DNA of 43,492 nt from JADJWR01 sp964509545 (lineage in GTDB: Bacteria > Pseudomonadota > Gammaproteobacteria > Burkholderiales > Burkholderiaceae_F), in the NCBI GenBank assembly GCA_964509545.1, contig CAZDXQ010000031.1, positions 1 to 43,492 of the forward strand, given 5' to 3'. Shown here in pieces: positions 35,153 through 43,492 of the stretch (position 1 is the stretch's first letter; every line of letters begins with the position of its first letter). The notes beneath the pieces were generated by a model, which did not search any database, was not told the DNA's origin, and saw only the letters and a list, made by a program, of their open reading frames with translations. The position numbers and the translations under genes are program-made.

Positions 35153-35251
35153 GAGCAGTGCTGAGGCAAGTTCGAACTGGCCCGATGCTACGCGGATGTA
35201 CGGAGCGGCCGATCATCCGAATAGTTGCCGAACGTCGTAGACGCCCGCGCT

Positions 35252-36724
35252 TCAGCCAGTACCGCCCACGGTAAGGCCCTCGATGCGCAGCGTCGGCTGG
35301 CCGACGCCCACCGGCACGCTCTGCCCGTCCTTGCCGCAGGTGCCGATTCCGGAATCGAGCTTCATGTCGTTGCCGATCATCGTCACCCGCGTCAGCGCGT
35401 CCGGGCCATTGCCGATCAGGGTCGCGCCCTTCACCGGTGCCGTGATGCGGCCGTTTTCGATCAGGTAGGCCTCGGCCATGCTGAAGACGAACTTGCCGTT
35501 GGTGATGTCGACCTGGCCGCCGCCGAAGTTGCTGGCATAGATGCCCTTCTTCACCGAGCGCACGATCTCCTGCGGATCGGCATCGCCGCCGAGCATGCAG
35601 GTGTTGGTCATCCGCGGCATCGGCAGGTGAGCGAACGATTCGCGCCGGCCGTTGCCGGTCGGCCGCACGCCCATCAGGCGGGCGTTCAGCGTGTCCTGCA
35701 TGTAGCCGCGCAGGATGCCGTCCTCGATCAGCACGGTGCGTTCGGTCGGCGTGCCCTCGTCGTCGATCGACAGCGAACCGCGCCGGTCGGGCAGCGTGCC
35801 GTCGTCGATCACGGTCACGCCTTTCGAAGCCACGCGCTGGCCGATGCGGCCGGCGAACGCGCTCGAACCCTTTCGGTTGAAATCGCCTTCCAGACCGTGG
35901 CCGACCGCTTCGTGCAGCAGGATGCCCGGCCAGCCCGGCCCGAGCACCACGCTCATCACGCCCGCCGGCGCCGGCCGCGCCGCCAGATTGGCCAGCGCCA
36001 TGTCCACCGCCGTGGCCACGTACTGCTGCAGCACGCCGTCGTCGAAGTAGGCCAGGTCGACGCGGCCGCCGCCGCCGGCGAAGCCCTGCTCGCGGCGTCC
36101 GTTTTCCTCGACGATCACGGTCAGCGACAGGCGCGACAGCGGCCGCACGTCGGCGGCGATCAGTCCGTCGGCGCTGCGCTCCAGCCGCGCCACCAGCACG
36201 ACCTCGTAGTCACCGGCCAGGTTGGCCATCACCTGCTTCACGCGCGGGTCGCGGGCGCGGGCCATGGTTTCGACGCGCTCGAGCAGGCGGATCTTCTCCG
36301 CCGCCTGCAGCGCCGCCACCGGGTCCACGGCGGCATACAACGGTGCCGCCGAACGCGGCTGAAGCTGTCCGCTTACCCGGGCCGCACCGCCGCCGGCGCG
36401 GGCGATGGCCCGTGCCGTGGTCGCGGCCTCGCGCAGTGCCGCCGCAGACAGGTCGTCGGAATAGGCGAAGGCCGTGCGCTCTTCGCTGACCGCGCGCACG
36501 CCCACACCCAGTTCGATGTCGAAGCTGCCGCTCTTGACGATGCCTTCCTCGAGCGCGAACGATTCGCTGCGCAGGTACTGGAAGTACAGGTCGGCGAAAT
36601 CGGCGTCGTGTTCGAAGATCAGGCCGAGCGCCTGCCGCAGCGCCCGTTCGTCGAGGTCATAGGGTTCGAGCAGTAGCTGGCGGGCGGTGGCAAGGCGATC
36701 GATGGGGGCGTCGGCGGGTTTCAT
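35252..36724 (-). CDS. tldD: Metalloprotease TldD
   Basis: Predicted zinc metallopeptidase subunit that acts with TldE/PmbA on unfolded or ribosomally made modified peptides, and in antitoxin degradation in some hosts; 490 residues, close to E. coli TldD (481). The metal-binding HEXXXH motif is HEAVGHGLEGD at His271-His275. Other family marks are RSESFALEEGIVKSGSFDIE, the FAGRIGQRVASKGVTVIDDGTLPDRRGS block and SVPVGVGQPTLRI near the end. A pmbA gene is not in the window. ATG 36724 is used. Confidence 0.93.
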   Translation of the reverse strand: MKPADAPIDRLATARQLLLEPYDLDERALRQALGLIFEHDADFADLYFQYLRSESFALEEGIVKSGSFDIELGVGVRAVSEERTAFAYSDDLSAAALREAATTARAIARAGGGAARVSGQLQPRSAAPLYAAVDPVAALQAAEKIRLLERVETMARARDPRVKQVMANLAGDYEVVLVARLERSADGLIAADVRPLSRLSLTVIVEENGRREQGFAGGGGRVDLAYFDDGVLQQYVATAVDMALANLAARPAPAGVMSVVLGPGWPGILLHEAVGHGLEGDFNRKGSSAFAGRIGQRVASKGVTVIDDGTLPDRRGSLSIDDEGTPTERTVLIEDGILRGYMQDTLNARLMGVRPTGNGRRESFAHLPMPRMTNTCMLGGDADPQEIVRSVKKGIYASNFGGGQVDITNGKFVFSMAEAYLIENGRITAPVKGATLIGNGPDALTRVTMIGNDMKLDSGIGTCGKDGQSVPVGVGQPTLRIEGLTVGGTG

Positions 36725-36806
36725 CGAGGCGTGAACGAGGAAAGGGGCACCGCAAGCAGTGCCGTCGGGACGGGTAGCCGCAGTTTACTTGCCGCCGTCG
36801 CGCGCT

Positions 36807-36826
36807 CAGCGGGCTGCTTCCCGCTG
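36807..36826. terminator. Hairpin between tldD and alpha-glucan phosphorylase gene
   Basis: CAGCGGG (36807-36813) pairs with CCCGCTG (36820-36826) across CTGCTT, with an extra GC-rich flank. It lies in the 247-bp gap after the phosphorylase stop (transcription is leftward). No U-tract. The rest of this gap shows nothing else clear. Confidence 0.35.
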
Positions 36827-36971
36827 GCGCCTGAAGGATTCGCCCTTGGGGCGTCGGCCGTCCGCTCGACCCTGACGGTCGCCGGGTCACGTCGCGGCCG
36901 CGGGCGGGGCCGGCGGCGCGGGCCGCGCATCTGCCGCCGTGCACCCGGCGTGGCCGGGCGCCGACGCCGCG

Positions 36972-39485
36972 TCAGTGCTCGATCCAGTAAATCCGGTTCG
37001 ACTCCAGTGGTACCTGGGCCTGCGGATGCTGCGGCACGAGCCGCGCGGTGAAATCCGACGCCGGCCGCCGGGTGCTGACGCTGGCGCGGAACAGCACGCC
37101 ATTGACGGCGCCCGGCACGGGGCCGGCCGCCTGCATCGGGAACAGTGTGGCCGGCTCGCTGTCGGTCGGTTCGGCGTACAACTGAGCGGCCACCGCTTCG
37201 GTCGGCAGGTCGCCGAGGTACACCGGCAGCGAGAATCTCCAGCCGTCGTCGCTTGCGGTCACCTCCAGGCGGCCGGTGTGCACCTCGTTCCACCGATGCC
37301 GGATCTGTCGCTCCCACTGCCACATCGACCGGGCCAGCGCGCCGCCGTCGGCGGCGCGTTGCGCGTAATCGGCGGCCGCAGGCAGGTAGTAGTCGCGCAC
37401 GTATTCGAGCAGCATGCGATTGGTCGAGAACTGCGGCGTCAGCTGCGTCATGCTGGCGCGCAGGCGCGCGATCCACTGCCGCGGCAAGCCGCCGGGGTCG
37501 CGGCGATAGAACTCCGGCACGACCTCCCGCTCGAGCAGCCGGTACAGCGCTTCGGCTTCGCTGTCGTCGTCCTGCGGTCCGCCGATCTCGGAGCCGTTGT
37601 GCACGCCCCAGCCGACCTCCGGCGTGTAGGCCTCGGCCCACCAGCCGTCCAGTTCCGAAAGATTCAGCCCGCCGTTGACCAGCACCTTCATGCCGCTGGT
37701 GCCGCAGGCCTCCCAGGCGCGCCGCGGCGTATTGATCCAAACGTCGACGCCCTGCACCAGACGGGCGGCCAGCGCCATGTCGTAGTCCTCGAGGAAGACC
37801 GCGCGCGTGCGTACATCCTCGCGCAGGCTGAAGGCGGCCCAGTCGGAGATATAGCTCTTGCCGACTTCGTCGTGCGGATGCGACTTGCCGGCGACGATGA
37901 TCTGCACCGGGCGCGCCGGATCGCTGAGCAGACGGGCCAGCCGGTCGGCGTCGCGCAGCAGCATCGCCGGTCGCTTGTACTCGGTGAAGCGGCGGGCGAA
38001 ACCGAGCGTCAGCACGTTCGGGTCGAGCACGTCGCGGCTGCGCGCCAGCAGCTTGCGGTCGGCGCCGCGCTGCGCCAGCTGGTTTTCCAGCCGCCGGCGC
38101 GCGTAGTGCACCAGATCGCGGCGCGCCGCGGCGCGCATGTCCCACAGTTCCTCATCGGCGGCACTGCCGATCGCCTTGCCCAGAGGCGACGTGTCGCCCA
38201 TCCAGCGCGCCTTGCCGCAGGCATGCGTCCACAGCCGGTCCGCGTGCGCCGAGTCCCAGGTCGGCATGTGCACGCCGTTGGTCACGTGGCCGATCGGCAC
38301 CTCGCGCTGCGGCCAGCGCGGGAACAGTTCGCGGAAGATGCGCCGGCTCACCTCGCCGTGCAGGCGGCTCACGGCATTGATGCGGGCACAGGTGCGGGCG
38401 GCGAGGAAGGCCATGTTGAACGGCTCGTCCGGCTCGCCGCGCAGCCGGCCGAGTCCGAGCAGATGCTGCGGCGGCAGGCCGAGCTCTTCCGCATAGTCGC
38501 GTCCGTACTGCGCCAGCAGGTCGACCGGGAAGGTGTCGAATGCCGCCGCTACCGGCGTATGCGTGGTGAAGATGTTGCCGGCGCGCGTGGCCCACAGCGC
38601 CGGCCAGAAACCGACCTTGTGCTTGCGCATGAAGGCGCGGGCGCGCTCCAGCGTCACCAGCGCCGCGTGGCCCTCGTTCAGGTGGCACACCGCGGGATCC
38701 AGGCCGAGCAGTTCGAGCAGCCGCCAGCCGCCGATGCCGAGCGCGATTTCCTGCGTCAGCCGGTTCTCCTTGCCGCCGCCGTACAACTGGCCGGTGATGC
38801 CGCGGTCGGCCGGGCTGTTCAGCGGGTCGTTGGAGTCGAGCAGGTAAAGCGGCACGCGGCCGACCTGCGCCTTCCACACCAGCAGGCGCAGCGTGCGACC
38901 GGGCAGATCCACCGGGACGATCAGCCGCTGGCCGTCGCCGTTGCGCACCGGGCTCACCGGCAGTGTGTGCGGCAGGTTGGCCGGATAAAGCTCGATCTGC
39001 CTGCCGTGCGCGTCGACCATCTGCCGGAAATACCCTTCCTGGTACAGCAGGCCGATGGCGACGATCGGAACGCCCAGGTCGCTGGCCGTCTTCAGGTGGT
39101 CGCCGGAGAGCACGCCGAGGCCGCCGGAGTACACGGGCAGCACTTCGGTGATGCCGAACTCCATGCTGAAGTAGGCGATCGGCCCCTGGAAGGCCGGCGG
39201 CCGGATGTCCTCCCAAGGCGTGCGCGCGGCCAGATAGTCGTCGCACTCCTTCTGCACGCGGCGAAGCTCGGCGAGGAAGATCGAGTCCGCCGCGAGCGCC
39301 TCCAGGCGGCGTGGCGCCACGTTCTGCAGCACCAGCCAGGGATTGCGGGTGCGCTCCCACAGCTCGCCGTCGAGCATCGCCCACAGCGCGTCGGCGCCGT
39401 GGCTCCAGCTCCAGCGCAGGTCAAGGCTCAGAGGGCCCAGCGCTTCGATCGACTTGGGCAGTTCACGCAGCAGCGAATGGGTCAT
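36972..39485 (-). CDS. glgP: Alpha-glucan (glycogen) phosphorylase
   Basis: Predicted GT35 enzyme releasing glucose-1-phosphate from alpha-1,4-glucans, 837 residues. It belongs to the variant with an N-terminal DUF3417 domain (SLDLRWSWSHGADALWAMLDGELW...), the catalytic domain then showing AYFSMEFGITEVLPVYSGGLGVLSGDHLK and CHLNEGHAALV. The PLP-binding lysine is about Lys600 in EACGTSGMKVLVNGG. The frame is open to 39608, but ATG 39485 (MTHSLLREL) is the natural start. Other glycogen genes are absent, so it is apart from a glg operon; it lies between tldD and the nitrilase gene. Confidence 0.92.
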   Translation of the reverse strand: MTHSLLRELPKSIEALGPLSLDLRWSWSHGADALWAMLDGELWERTRNPWLVLQNVAPRRLEALAADSIFLAELRRVQKECDDYLAARTPWEDIRPPAFQGPIAYFSMEFGITEVLPVYSGGLGVLSGDHLKTASDLGVPIVAIGLLYQEGYFRQMVDAHGRQIELYPANLPHTLPVSPVRNGDGQRLIVPVDLPGRTLRLLVWKAQVGRVPLYLLDSNDPLNSPADRGITGQLYGGGKENRLTQEIALGIGGWRLLELLGLDPAVCHLNEGHAALVTLERARAFMRKHKVGFWPALWATRAGNIFTTHTPVAAAFDTFPVDLLAQYGRDYAEELGLPPQHLLGLGRLRGEPDEPFNMAFLAARTCARINAVSRLHGEVSRRIFRELFPRWPQREVPIGHVTNGVHMPTWDSAHADRLWTHACGKARWMGDTSPLGKAIGSAADEELWDMRAAARRDLVHYARRRLENQLAQRGADRKLLARSRDVLDPNVLTLGFARRFTEYKRPAMLLRDADRLARLLSDPARPVQIIVAGKSHPHDEVGKSYISDWAAFSLREDVRTRAVFLEDYDMALAARLVQGVDVWINTPRRAWEACGTSGMKVLVNGGLNLSELDGWWAEAYTPEVGWGVHNGSEIGGPQDDDSEAEALYRLLEREVVPEFYRRDPGGLPRQWIARLRASMTQLTPQFSTNRMLLEYVRDYYLPAAADYAQRAADGGALARSMWQWERQIRHRWNEVHTGRLEVTASDDGWRFSLPVYLGDLPTEAVAAQLYAEPTDSEPATLFPMQAAGPVPGAVNGVLFRASVSTRRPASDFTARLVPQHPQAQVPLESNRIYWIEH

Positions 39486-39537
39486 GCCGTCTCGGCTCTT
39501 TCGTTTTACTTGGATAAAGGGGCGCCGCGATGGCGCC

Positions 39538-40383
39538 TCAGGAAAACACGCGATGGCCGAGTGCCGGCAGACTGGCGCGCACCTGCGCCAGGCGCGCGGC
39601 GTCGACATCGCCGACGACGACGCCGGGGCCTTCGTCGAGCTCGCCGATGGTCTCGCCCCACGGGTCGAACAGCACGCTATGGCCGAACGTTGCGCGGCCG
39701 TTCTCGTGCCGGCCGCCCTGCGCCGGCGCCAGCACGTAGCAGAGGTTCTCGATCGCGCGCGCGCGCAGCAGCGTCAGCCAGTGCGCGCGACCCGTGGTGG
39801 CGGTGAACGCCGCCGGCACGAGGATCAGGTCGGGCCCGCCGAGCGCGCGGTACAGCTCGGGAAAGCGCAGGTCGTAGCACACCGACAGGCCGACCTTGAG
39901 CGTCGGGCCGCCGGCGGGCGCCAGTATGAAGCTGCGCACGCTGCGTCCTGGCGTGATCGTCTTTGCTTCGTCGTAGGACTCGTCGCCGGTGGCGAAGGCA
40001 AACAGATGGATCTTGTCGTAACGCGCCACGCGCGCGCCGTCGGGTCCGTAGACGAGCACCGAATTCATCACCCGGTCCGGTTGCGGCGCCACCAGCGGCA
40101 CGGTGCCGCCGGCGAGCCAGATGCGGTGGCGGGCCGCGGTTTCGGCGAGGAAGTCCTGGATCGGCCCGCGGCCGTCAGCTTCGCGCACGGCGACCTTGTC
40201 GGTCTCACGGCCCATCAGGCAGAAGTACTCAGGCAGTGCCACCAGCCGCGCGCCGCGCGCGACGGCCTCATCGATCAGCGCCGCGGCATCGCGCAGGTTG
40301 GCAGCGACATCGGGCCTCGAAACCATCTGCACTGCGGCGACGCGCAGCCAGTTCGATGACGGCAATGCGGATGCGGTGCTCAT
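39538..40383 (-). CDS. Nitrilase-family amidase, Nit1-like
   Basis: Predicted carbon-nitrogen hydrolase, 281 residues. The catalytic triad is visible as Glu52 in VALPEYF, Lys124 in RYDKIHLF and Cys169 in SVCYDLRFPELYR. The KIHLFAF and CYDLRFPELYR pattern matches the Nit1/deaminated-glutathione amidase branch, which cleans up 2-oxoglutaramate-like dead-end products. ATG 40383 is chosen; it is divergent from glnE across a 167-bp region. The gene has 52 bp before the phosphorylase gene downstream, with a GGCGCC hairpin at 39521-39538. Confidence 0.9.
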   Translation of the reverse strand: MSTASALPSSNWLRVAAVQMVSRPDVAANLRDAAALIDEAVARGARLVALPEYFCLMGRETDKVAVREADGRGPIQDFLAETAARHRIWLAGGTVPLVAPQPDRVMNSVLVYGPDGARVARYDKIHLFAFATGDESYDEAKTITPGRSVRSFILAPAGGPTLKVGLSVCYDLRFPELYRALGGPDLILVPAAFTATTGRAHWLTLLRARAIENLCYVLAPAQGGRHENGRATFGHSVLFDPWGETIGELDEGPGVVVGDVDAARLAQVRASLPALGHRVFS

Positions 40384-40550
40384 GGCGAAGGCGGTGCGGC
40401 GGCAGAGCGGTCGCGCCAGCTTACCGCAGCCTCGCCTCGGCGCGCGCGCCGACCCGCGTCAGCGGCGTTCGTAGAATGCACGTCGAGCAGTTTGACGGCG
40501 AACGCAGAGGCTGCAGGTCGGCCGCGCCCCTTGAAGAAGACGGCAAGACG

Positions 40551-43370
40551 ATGATCGATGAGCCCCTGCGCGCCGGCTGCGCGCGTGCGATGCAGCTGTC
40601 GCGGTTCGTCGCCCGTGCGCTCGCGGTCGAACTCGGCGCGCAGGCGAGCGACGACGATCGCCTCGCGCGGCTGTGCGACCTGGCGGGGCAGCCGTGGTCT
40701 GCCGCCCGCGTGCAGGCGGAATACGACGCGCTGAGCGACGGCGCCGGCGACGAGGAGGAGGCGCTGGCGCGCCGCCTGCGCCGGCTGCGCCGCCGCGTGG
40801 TGCTGGCGCTGGCCGCGCGCGACATCGCCGGTGCAGTCGATCTGGCCGAGGTCGTCGGCACGGTGACCGCCCTGGCCGAACTGGCGGTGCGCCAGGCGCT
40901 GCGGCTGCACGCCCGCCTGCTGGCGCAACGGCACGGCGTGCCTCGCTCGGCCGACGGCACGGCGCAGGACCTGCTCGTGGTGGCAATGGGCAAGGGCGGC
41001 GGCGGGGAACTGAACGTCTCCTCGGACCTGGATCTGGTGTTCGTCTACGACGAGGACGGCGAGACCGGCCCGCACGGCGAATTCGCCGAGGCGCCGCGGC
41101 CGCTGACCAATCACGAGTTCTTCGAGCGGCTCGGCAAGCGGCTGATCGCGGCGCTGTCGCAGGTGACCGGCGACGGTTTCGTCTTCCGCGTCGACATGCG
41201 GCTGCGCCCGCACGGCGATGCCGGGCCGCTGGCAGTGTCCAGCGAGATGCTCGAGGAGTACCTGCTGCGCGAGGGCCGCGACTGGGAGCGCTTCGCCTGG
41301 CTGAAGGGGCGCGTGATCTCGGCTCCGGTGTTCGCGGACGCGGCGGCATTCGAGCGGCAGCGCAGCGCGCTCGATGCGGTGGTGCGGCCGTTCGTGTTCC
41401 GCAAGTACCTCGATTTCTCCGCCATCGCCTCGCTGCGCGACCTGCACGAGCAGATCCGCGCCCAGACGCGGGCACGCTCGGCGCGCCGCGCCGGCGGCAT
41501 CGACGAGCACGACGACAACGTCAAGCTCGGCCGCGGCGGCATCCGTGAGATCGAGTTCATCGCCCAGACGCAACAGGTGATCCGCGGCGGCCGCGATGCG
41601 CGCCTGCGCGACCGCGCCACGTTGCCGACGCTGGCCATGCTGGAGAGCATCGGCGTGCTGTCGGCCGCGAAGGCGCGGCGGCTCGCCGAGCACTATGTCT
41701 TCCTGCGCCGGCTCGAACACGCGCTGCAGTACGTCGACGACGCGCAGACGCATCAGCTGCCCGCCGACGACGCGGCGCTGGCCAATGTCGCGGCGATGCT
41801 GGGCATCGGGTCGGCCGCCGGCCTGCGCCGCCGTTTCGAGGAAGTCACCGAGGAGGTCGCCGCGGCCTTCGACAGCGTGTTCCTGACCTCGGCGCCGGAC
41901 GAAGAGCATGCGCAGCAGGCCGGCGACGATGCGGCGCTGGCCGATCAACTGCGCGCGGCGGGAGCCAGCGACCCGGCGGCCTGCGCCTTGCGCGTGCGCG
42001 GGCTGCTCGGGGCGCGCCGCGTGCTGGCCGCCAGCAGCACCACGCGGGCGACGATCGAGCGGCTGATGATGCAGGCCATCGGCCTGCTGCCCGAGCTGCC
42101 GCGCACGGTGGCCGCCGACGAGGTGCTGGCGCGGCTGGCGCAGTTGCTCGAGGCGATAGCCGGCCGTGGCACCTACATCGCGCTGCTGGGCCAGTACCGC
42201 AGCGCGTTCGAGCGGGTGCTGCGCCTGCTGGCGGCGAGCCGCTGGGCCACCGATTATCTGGTCCAGCATCCGATCCTGCTCGACGAACTGCTCGACGAGC
42301 GGCTGACCGATCTCACCAACGCCAGCCCGGTCGACTTCCGCGGCTACGCGGCCGAGCTGCGCGCGCACCTCGACGAACTCGGCGACGACGTCGAGGGCAG
42401 GATGAACCTGGTGCGCGACGAGCATCACGCCCAGGTCTTCCGTCTGCTGGTCGCCGATCTCGACGGCCGGCTGACCGTCGAGCGGCTGGCCGACCATCTC
42501 TCCGCCCTCGCCGATGCGACGCTGGCCGAGGTGCTGCGGCAGGCGTGGCGGCACGCGCCGCGCCGGCATGTCGAGACGCCGCGCTTCGCCATCCTCGGCT
42601 ACGGCAAGCTCGGCGGCAAGGAACTCGGTTACGCCTCCGACCTGGACCTGGTATTCGTCTACGACGACGACGCGCCGGAGGCGGCGCAGAACTACATCGC
42701 GCTGGCGCGCCGCATCGTGCTGTGGCTGACGACGATGACCTCCAGCGGCGTGCTGTTCGACGTCGATCTGCGGCTGCGGCCCGACGGCGACAAGGGTCTG
42801 CTGGTGGCGCCGATCGACGGCCTGGAGCGCTACGAACGGCGCGAGGGCGGCACCGGCGCCTGGACCTGGGAGCACCAGGCGCTGACCCGCGCGCGCTTCG
42901 TCGCCGGCGACGCGGCGATCGGCGAACGCTTCGAGCGGCTGCGCAACGAGGTGCTGTCGGCTGCGCGTGACCCGGACAAGCTGGCCGCCGAAGTGCTCGA
43001 CATGCGCCGCCGTATGCTCGACGGGCATCCGAACCGCAGCACGCTCTTCGACCTGAAGCACGACCGCGGCGGCATGGTCGACGTCGAGTTCATCGTCCAG
43101 TACCTGGTGCTGGCGCATTCGCACCGCCAGAGGCGGCTGCTCGGCAACCTCGGCAACATCGCGCTGCTGCGCATCGGCGCCGAACTGGGGCTGATCGACG
43201 CAAAGCTCGCCGCCGAGGTCGGCGACGCCTACCGGCGCTTCCGCAAGCTGCAGCACGAACTACGGCTGAACAACGCGCAGTACGCGCGCGTGCCGGCGGG
43301 GTCGGTCGCGAAGGAGGTCGCGGCTGTGAAGGAGCTGTGGCGCGAGGTCTTCGCCACGGACGCCCCTTGA
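40551..43370 (+). CDS. glnE: Bifunctional glutamine synthetase adenylyltransferase/deadenylase
   Basis: Predicted enzyme that adenylylates and deadenylylates glutamine synthetase in response to PII, 939 residues (E. coli GlnE about 946). Two nucleotidyltransferase domains are present: the N-terminal deadenylase with MGKGGGGELNVSSDLDLVF near residue 145, and the C-terminal transferase with GYGKLGGKELGYASDLDLVF near residue 685. Both carry the DLDL metal-binding pair. RLGKRLIAALSQVTGDGFVFRVDMRLRP and its later counterpart DLRLRPDGDKG are typical. The frame is open from 39963; ATG 40551 (MIDEPLRAG) is preferred, ATG 40476 is also in frame. It is the only gene on the plus strand in the last third of the window. 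Confidence 0.94.
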   Translation: MIDEPLRAGCARAMQLSRFVARALAVELGAQASDDDRLARLCDLAGQPWSAARVQAEYDALSDGAGDEEEALARRLRRLRRRVVLALAARDIAGAVDLAEVVGTVTALAELAVRQALRLHARLLAQRHGVPRSADGTAQDLLVVAMGKGGGGELNVSSDLDLVFVYDEDGETGPHGEFAEAPRPLTNHEFFERLGKRLIAALSQVTGDGFVFRVDMRLRPHGDAGPLAVSSEMLEEYLLREGRDWERFAWLKGRVISAPVFADAAAFERQRSALDAVVRPFVFRKYLDFSAIASLRDLHEQIRAQTRARSARRAGGIDEHDDNVKLGRGGIREIEFIAQTQQVIRGGRDARLRDRATLPTLAMLESIGVLSAAKARRLAEHYVFLRRLEHALQYVDDAQTHQLPADDAALANVAAMLGIGSAAGLRRRFEEVTEEVAAAFDSVFLTSAPDEEHAQQAGDDAALADQLRAAGASDPAACALRVRGLLGARRVLAASSTTRATIERLMMQAIGLLPELPRTVAADEVLARLAQLLEAIAGRGTYIALLGQYRSAFERVLRLLAASRWATDYLVQHPILLDELLDERLTDLTNASPVDFRGYAAELRAHLDELGDDVEGRMNLVRDEHHAQVFRLLVADLDGRLTVERLADHLSALADATLAEVLRQAWRHAPRRHVETPRFAILGYGKLGGKELGYASDLDLVFVYDDDAPEAAQNYIALARRIVLWLTTMTSSGVLFDVDLRLRPDGDKGLLVAPIDGLERYERREGGTGAWTWEHQALTRARFVAGDAAIGERFERLRNEVLSAARDPDKLAAEVLDMRRRMLDGHPNRSTLFDLKHDRGGMVDVEFIVQYLVLAHSHRQRRLLGNLGNIALLRIGAELGLIDAKLAAEVGDAYRRFRKLQHELRLNNAQYARVPAGSVAKEVAAVKELWREVFATDAP

Positions 43371-43492
43371 CTCCGGCGTTCACATCGATCCGGCAGACGG
43401 CGCGAAACGGGTCGTCCGGTGCGCCGCAGGGCCGTCACTAATTCCATTTCTAATTCAATAAGGCACTCATAATCCAAGGCCAGGCGACGATC
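43371..43492 (+). other. Non-coding tail with a sharp fall in GC
   Basis: After glnE no gene is supported. From about 43436 the sequence becomes unusually AT-rich (CTAATTCCATTTC, AATTCAATAAGG, CATAAT), suggesting a promoter for a gene just past the window edge. CATAAT near 43467-43472 could be a -10 element; no matching -35 was confirmed. Confidence 0.35.

Noticed and set aside
40380..43256. A 958-codon antisense frame over glnE
   Set aside because: Composition is typical of a GC-driven shadow and glnE is certain on the other strand.
43229..43477. An 82-codon minus-strand open frame over the glnE end
   Set aside because: Mostly antisense to glnE, Ser/Arg-rich and without a ribosome-binding site; not supported as a gene.

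Overview
The window is about 43.5 kb of high-GC, gene-dense DNA with the gene content of a betaproteobacterium, probably Burkholderiales or Rhodocyclales. The grounds are an aerobic phenylacetate segment, a LivKHMGF-type importer with a LivM-LivG fusion, a long FadE-type acyl-CoA dehydrogenase, a DUF4148-like exported protein and a tldD / nitrilase / glnE neighbourhood. This is inference; there is no rRNA or other phylogenetic marker. No tRNA, rRNA, insertion sequence, prophage or convincing CRISPR array was seen.

Layout. 1-8.3 kb (+): PaaE reductase, a TetR regulator, a PaaJ/PcaF thiolase, then a branched-chain-amino-acid/aromatic-acid type ABC importer (binding protein, permease, permease-ATPase fusion, ATPase), which together look like a phenylacetate uptake and degradation segment. 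8.4-11.1 kb (+): glucose-6-phosphate dehydrogenase, an SRPBCC-like protein and a GNAT acetyltransferase broken by two compensating frameshifts. 11.3-16.1 kb (-): FadE-like dehydrogenase (its 3' end is repeated 61 bp further on), a spermidine-synthase-like protein and a GlcD/DLD-type FAD oxidase. 16.5-21.1 kb (+): a three-gene operon with a 1042-aa STAND-type ATPase carrying a C-terminal SARP/BTAD module, a small protein with a faint OmpA-C-like pattern, and a trypsin-fold serine protease; this is the least explained cluster in the window. 21.2-24.7 kb: DUF4148-like protein, a 63-aa coiled-coil protein, PduO-type cobalamin adenosyltransferase, EamA transporter, DUF1203 protein. 24.2-26.1 kb (-): translationally coupled Ada/AraC/AlkA fusion and Ogt, an alkylation-repair pair. 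26.2-27.5 kb (-): DAHP synthase preceded by a Phe-rich leader peptide and a textbook attenuator. 27.5-29.9 kb (-): outer-membrane beta-barrel protein, CdsA-like and PlsC-like phospholipid enzymes. 30.0-35.2 kb (-): a periplasmic solute-binding protein whose gene overlaps a 1467-aa hybrid sensor kinase. 35.3-43.4 kb: TldD, alpha-glucan phosphorylase and nitrilase-family amidase (-), divergent from glnE (+).

The most interesting points are the phenylalanine attenuator upstream of the DAHP synthase gene, for which every classical element can be read from sequence, and the STAND-SARP / small protein / trypsin-like protease operon with strong inverted repeats in its upstream region, which could be a protease-linked signalling or conflict system. 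Positions of domains and residues were counted by hand; family assignments come from recognising motifs, not from database searches.
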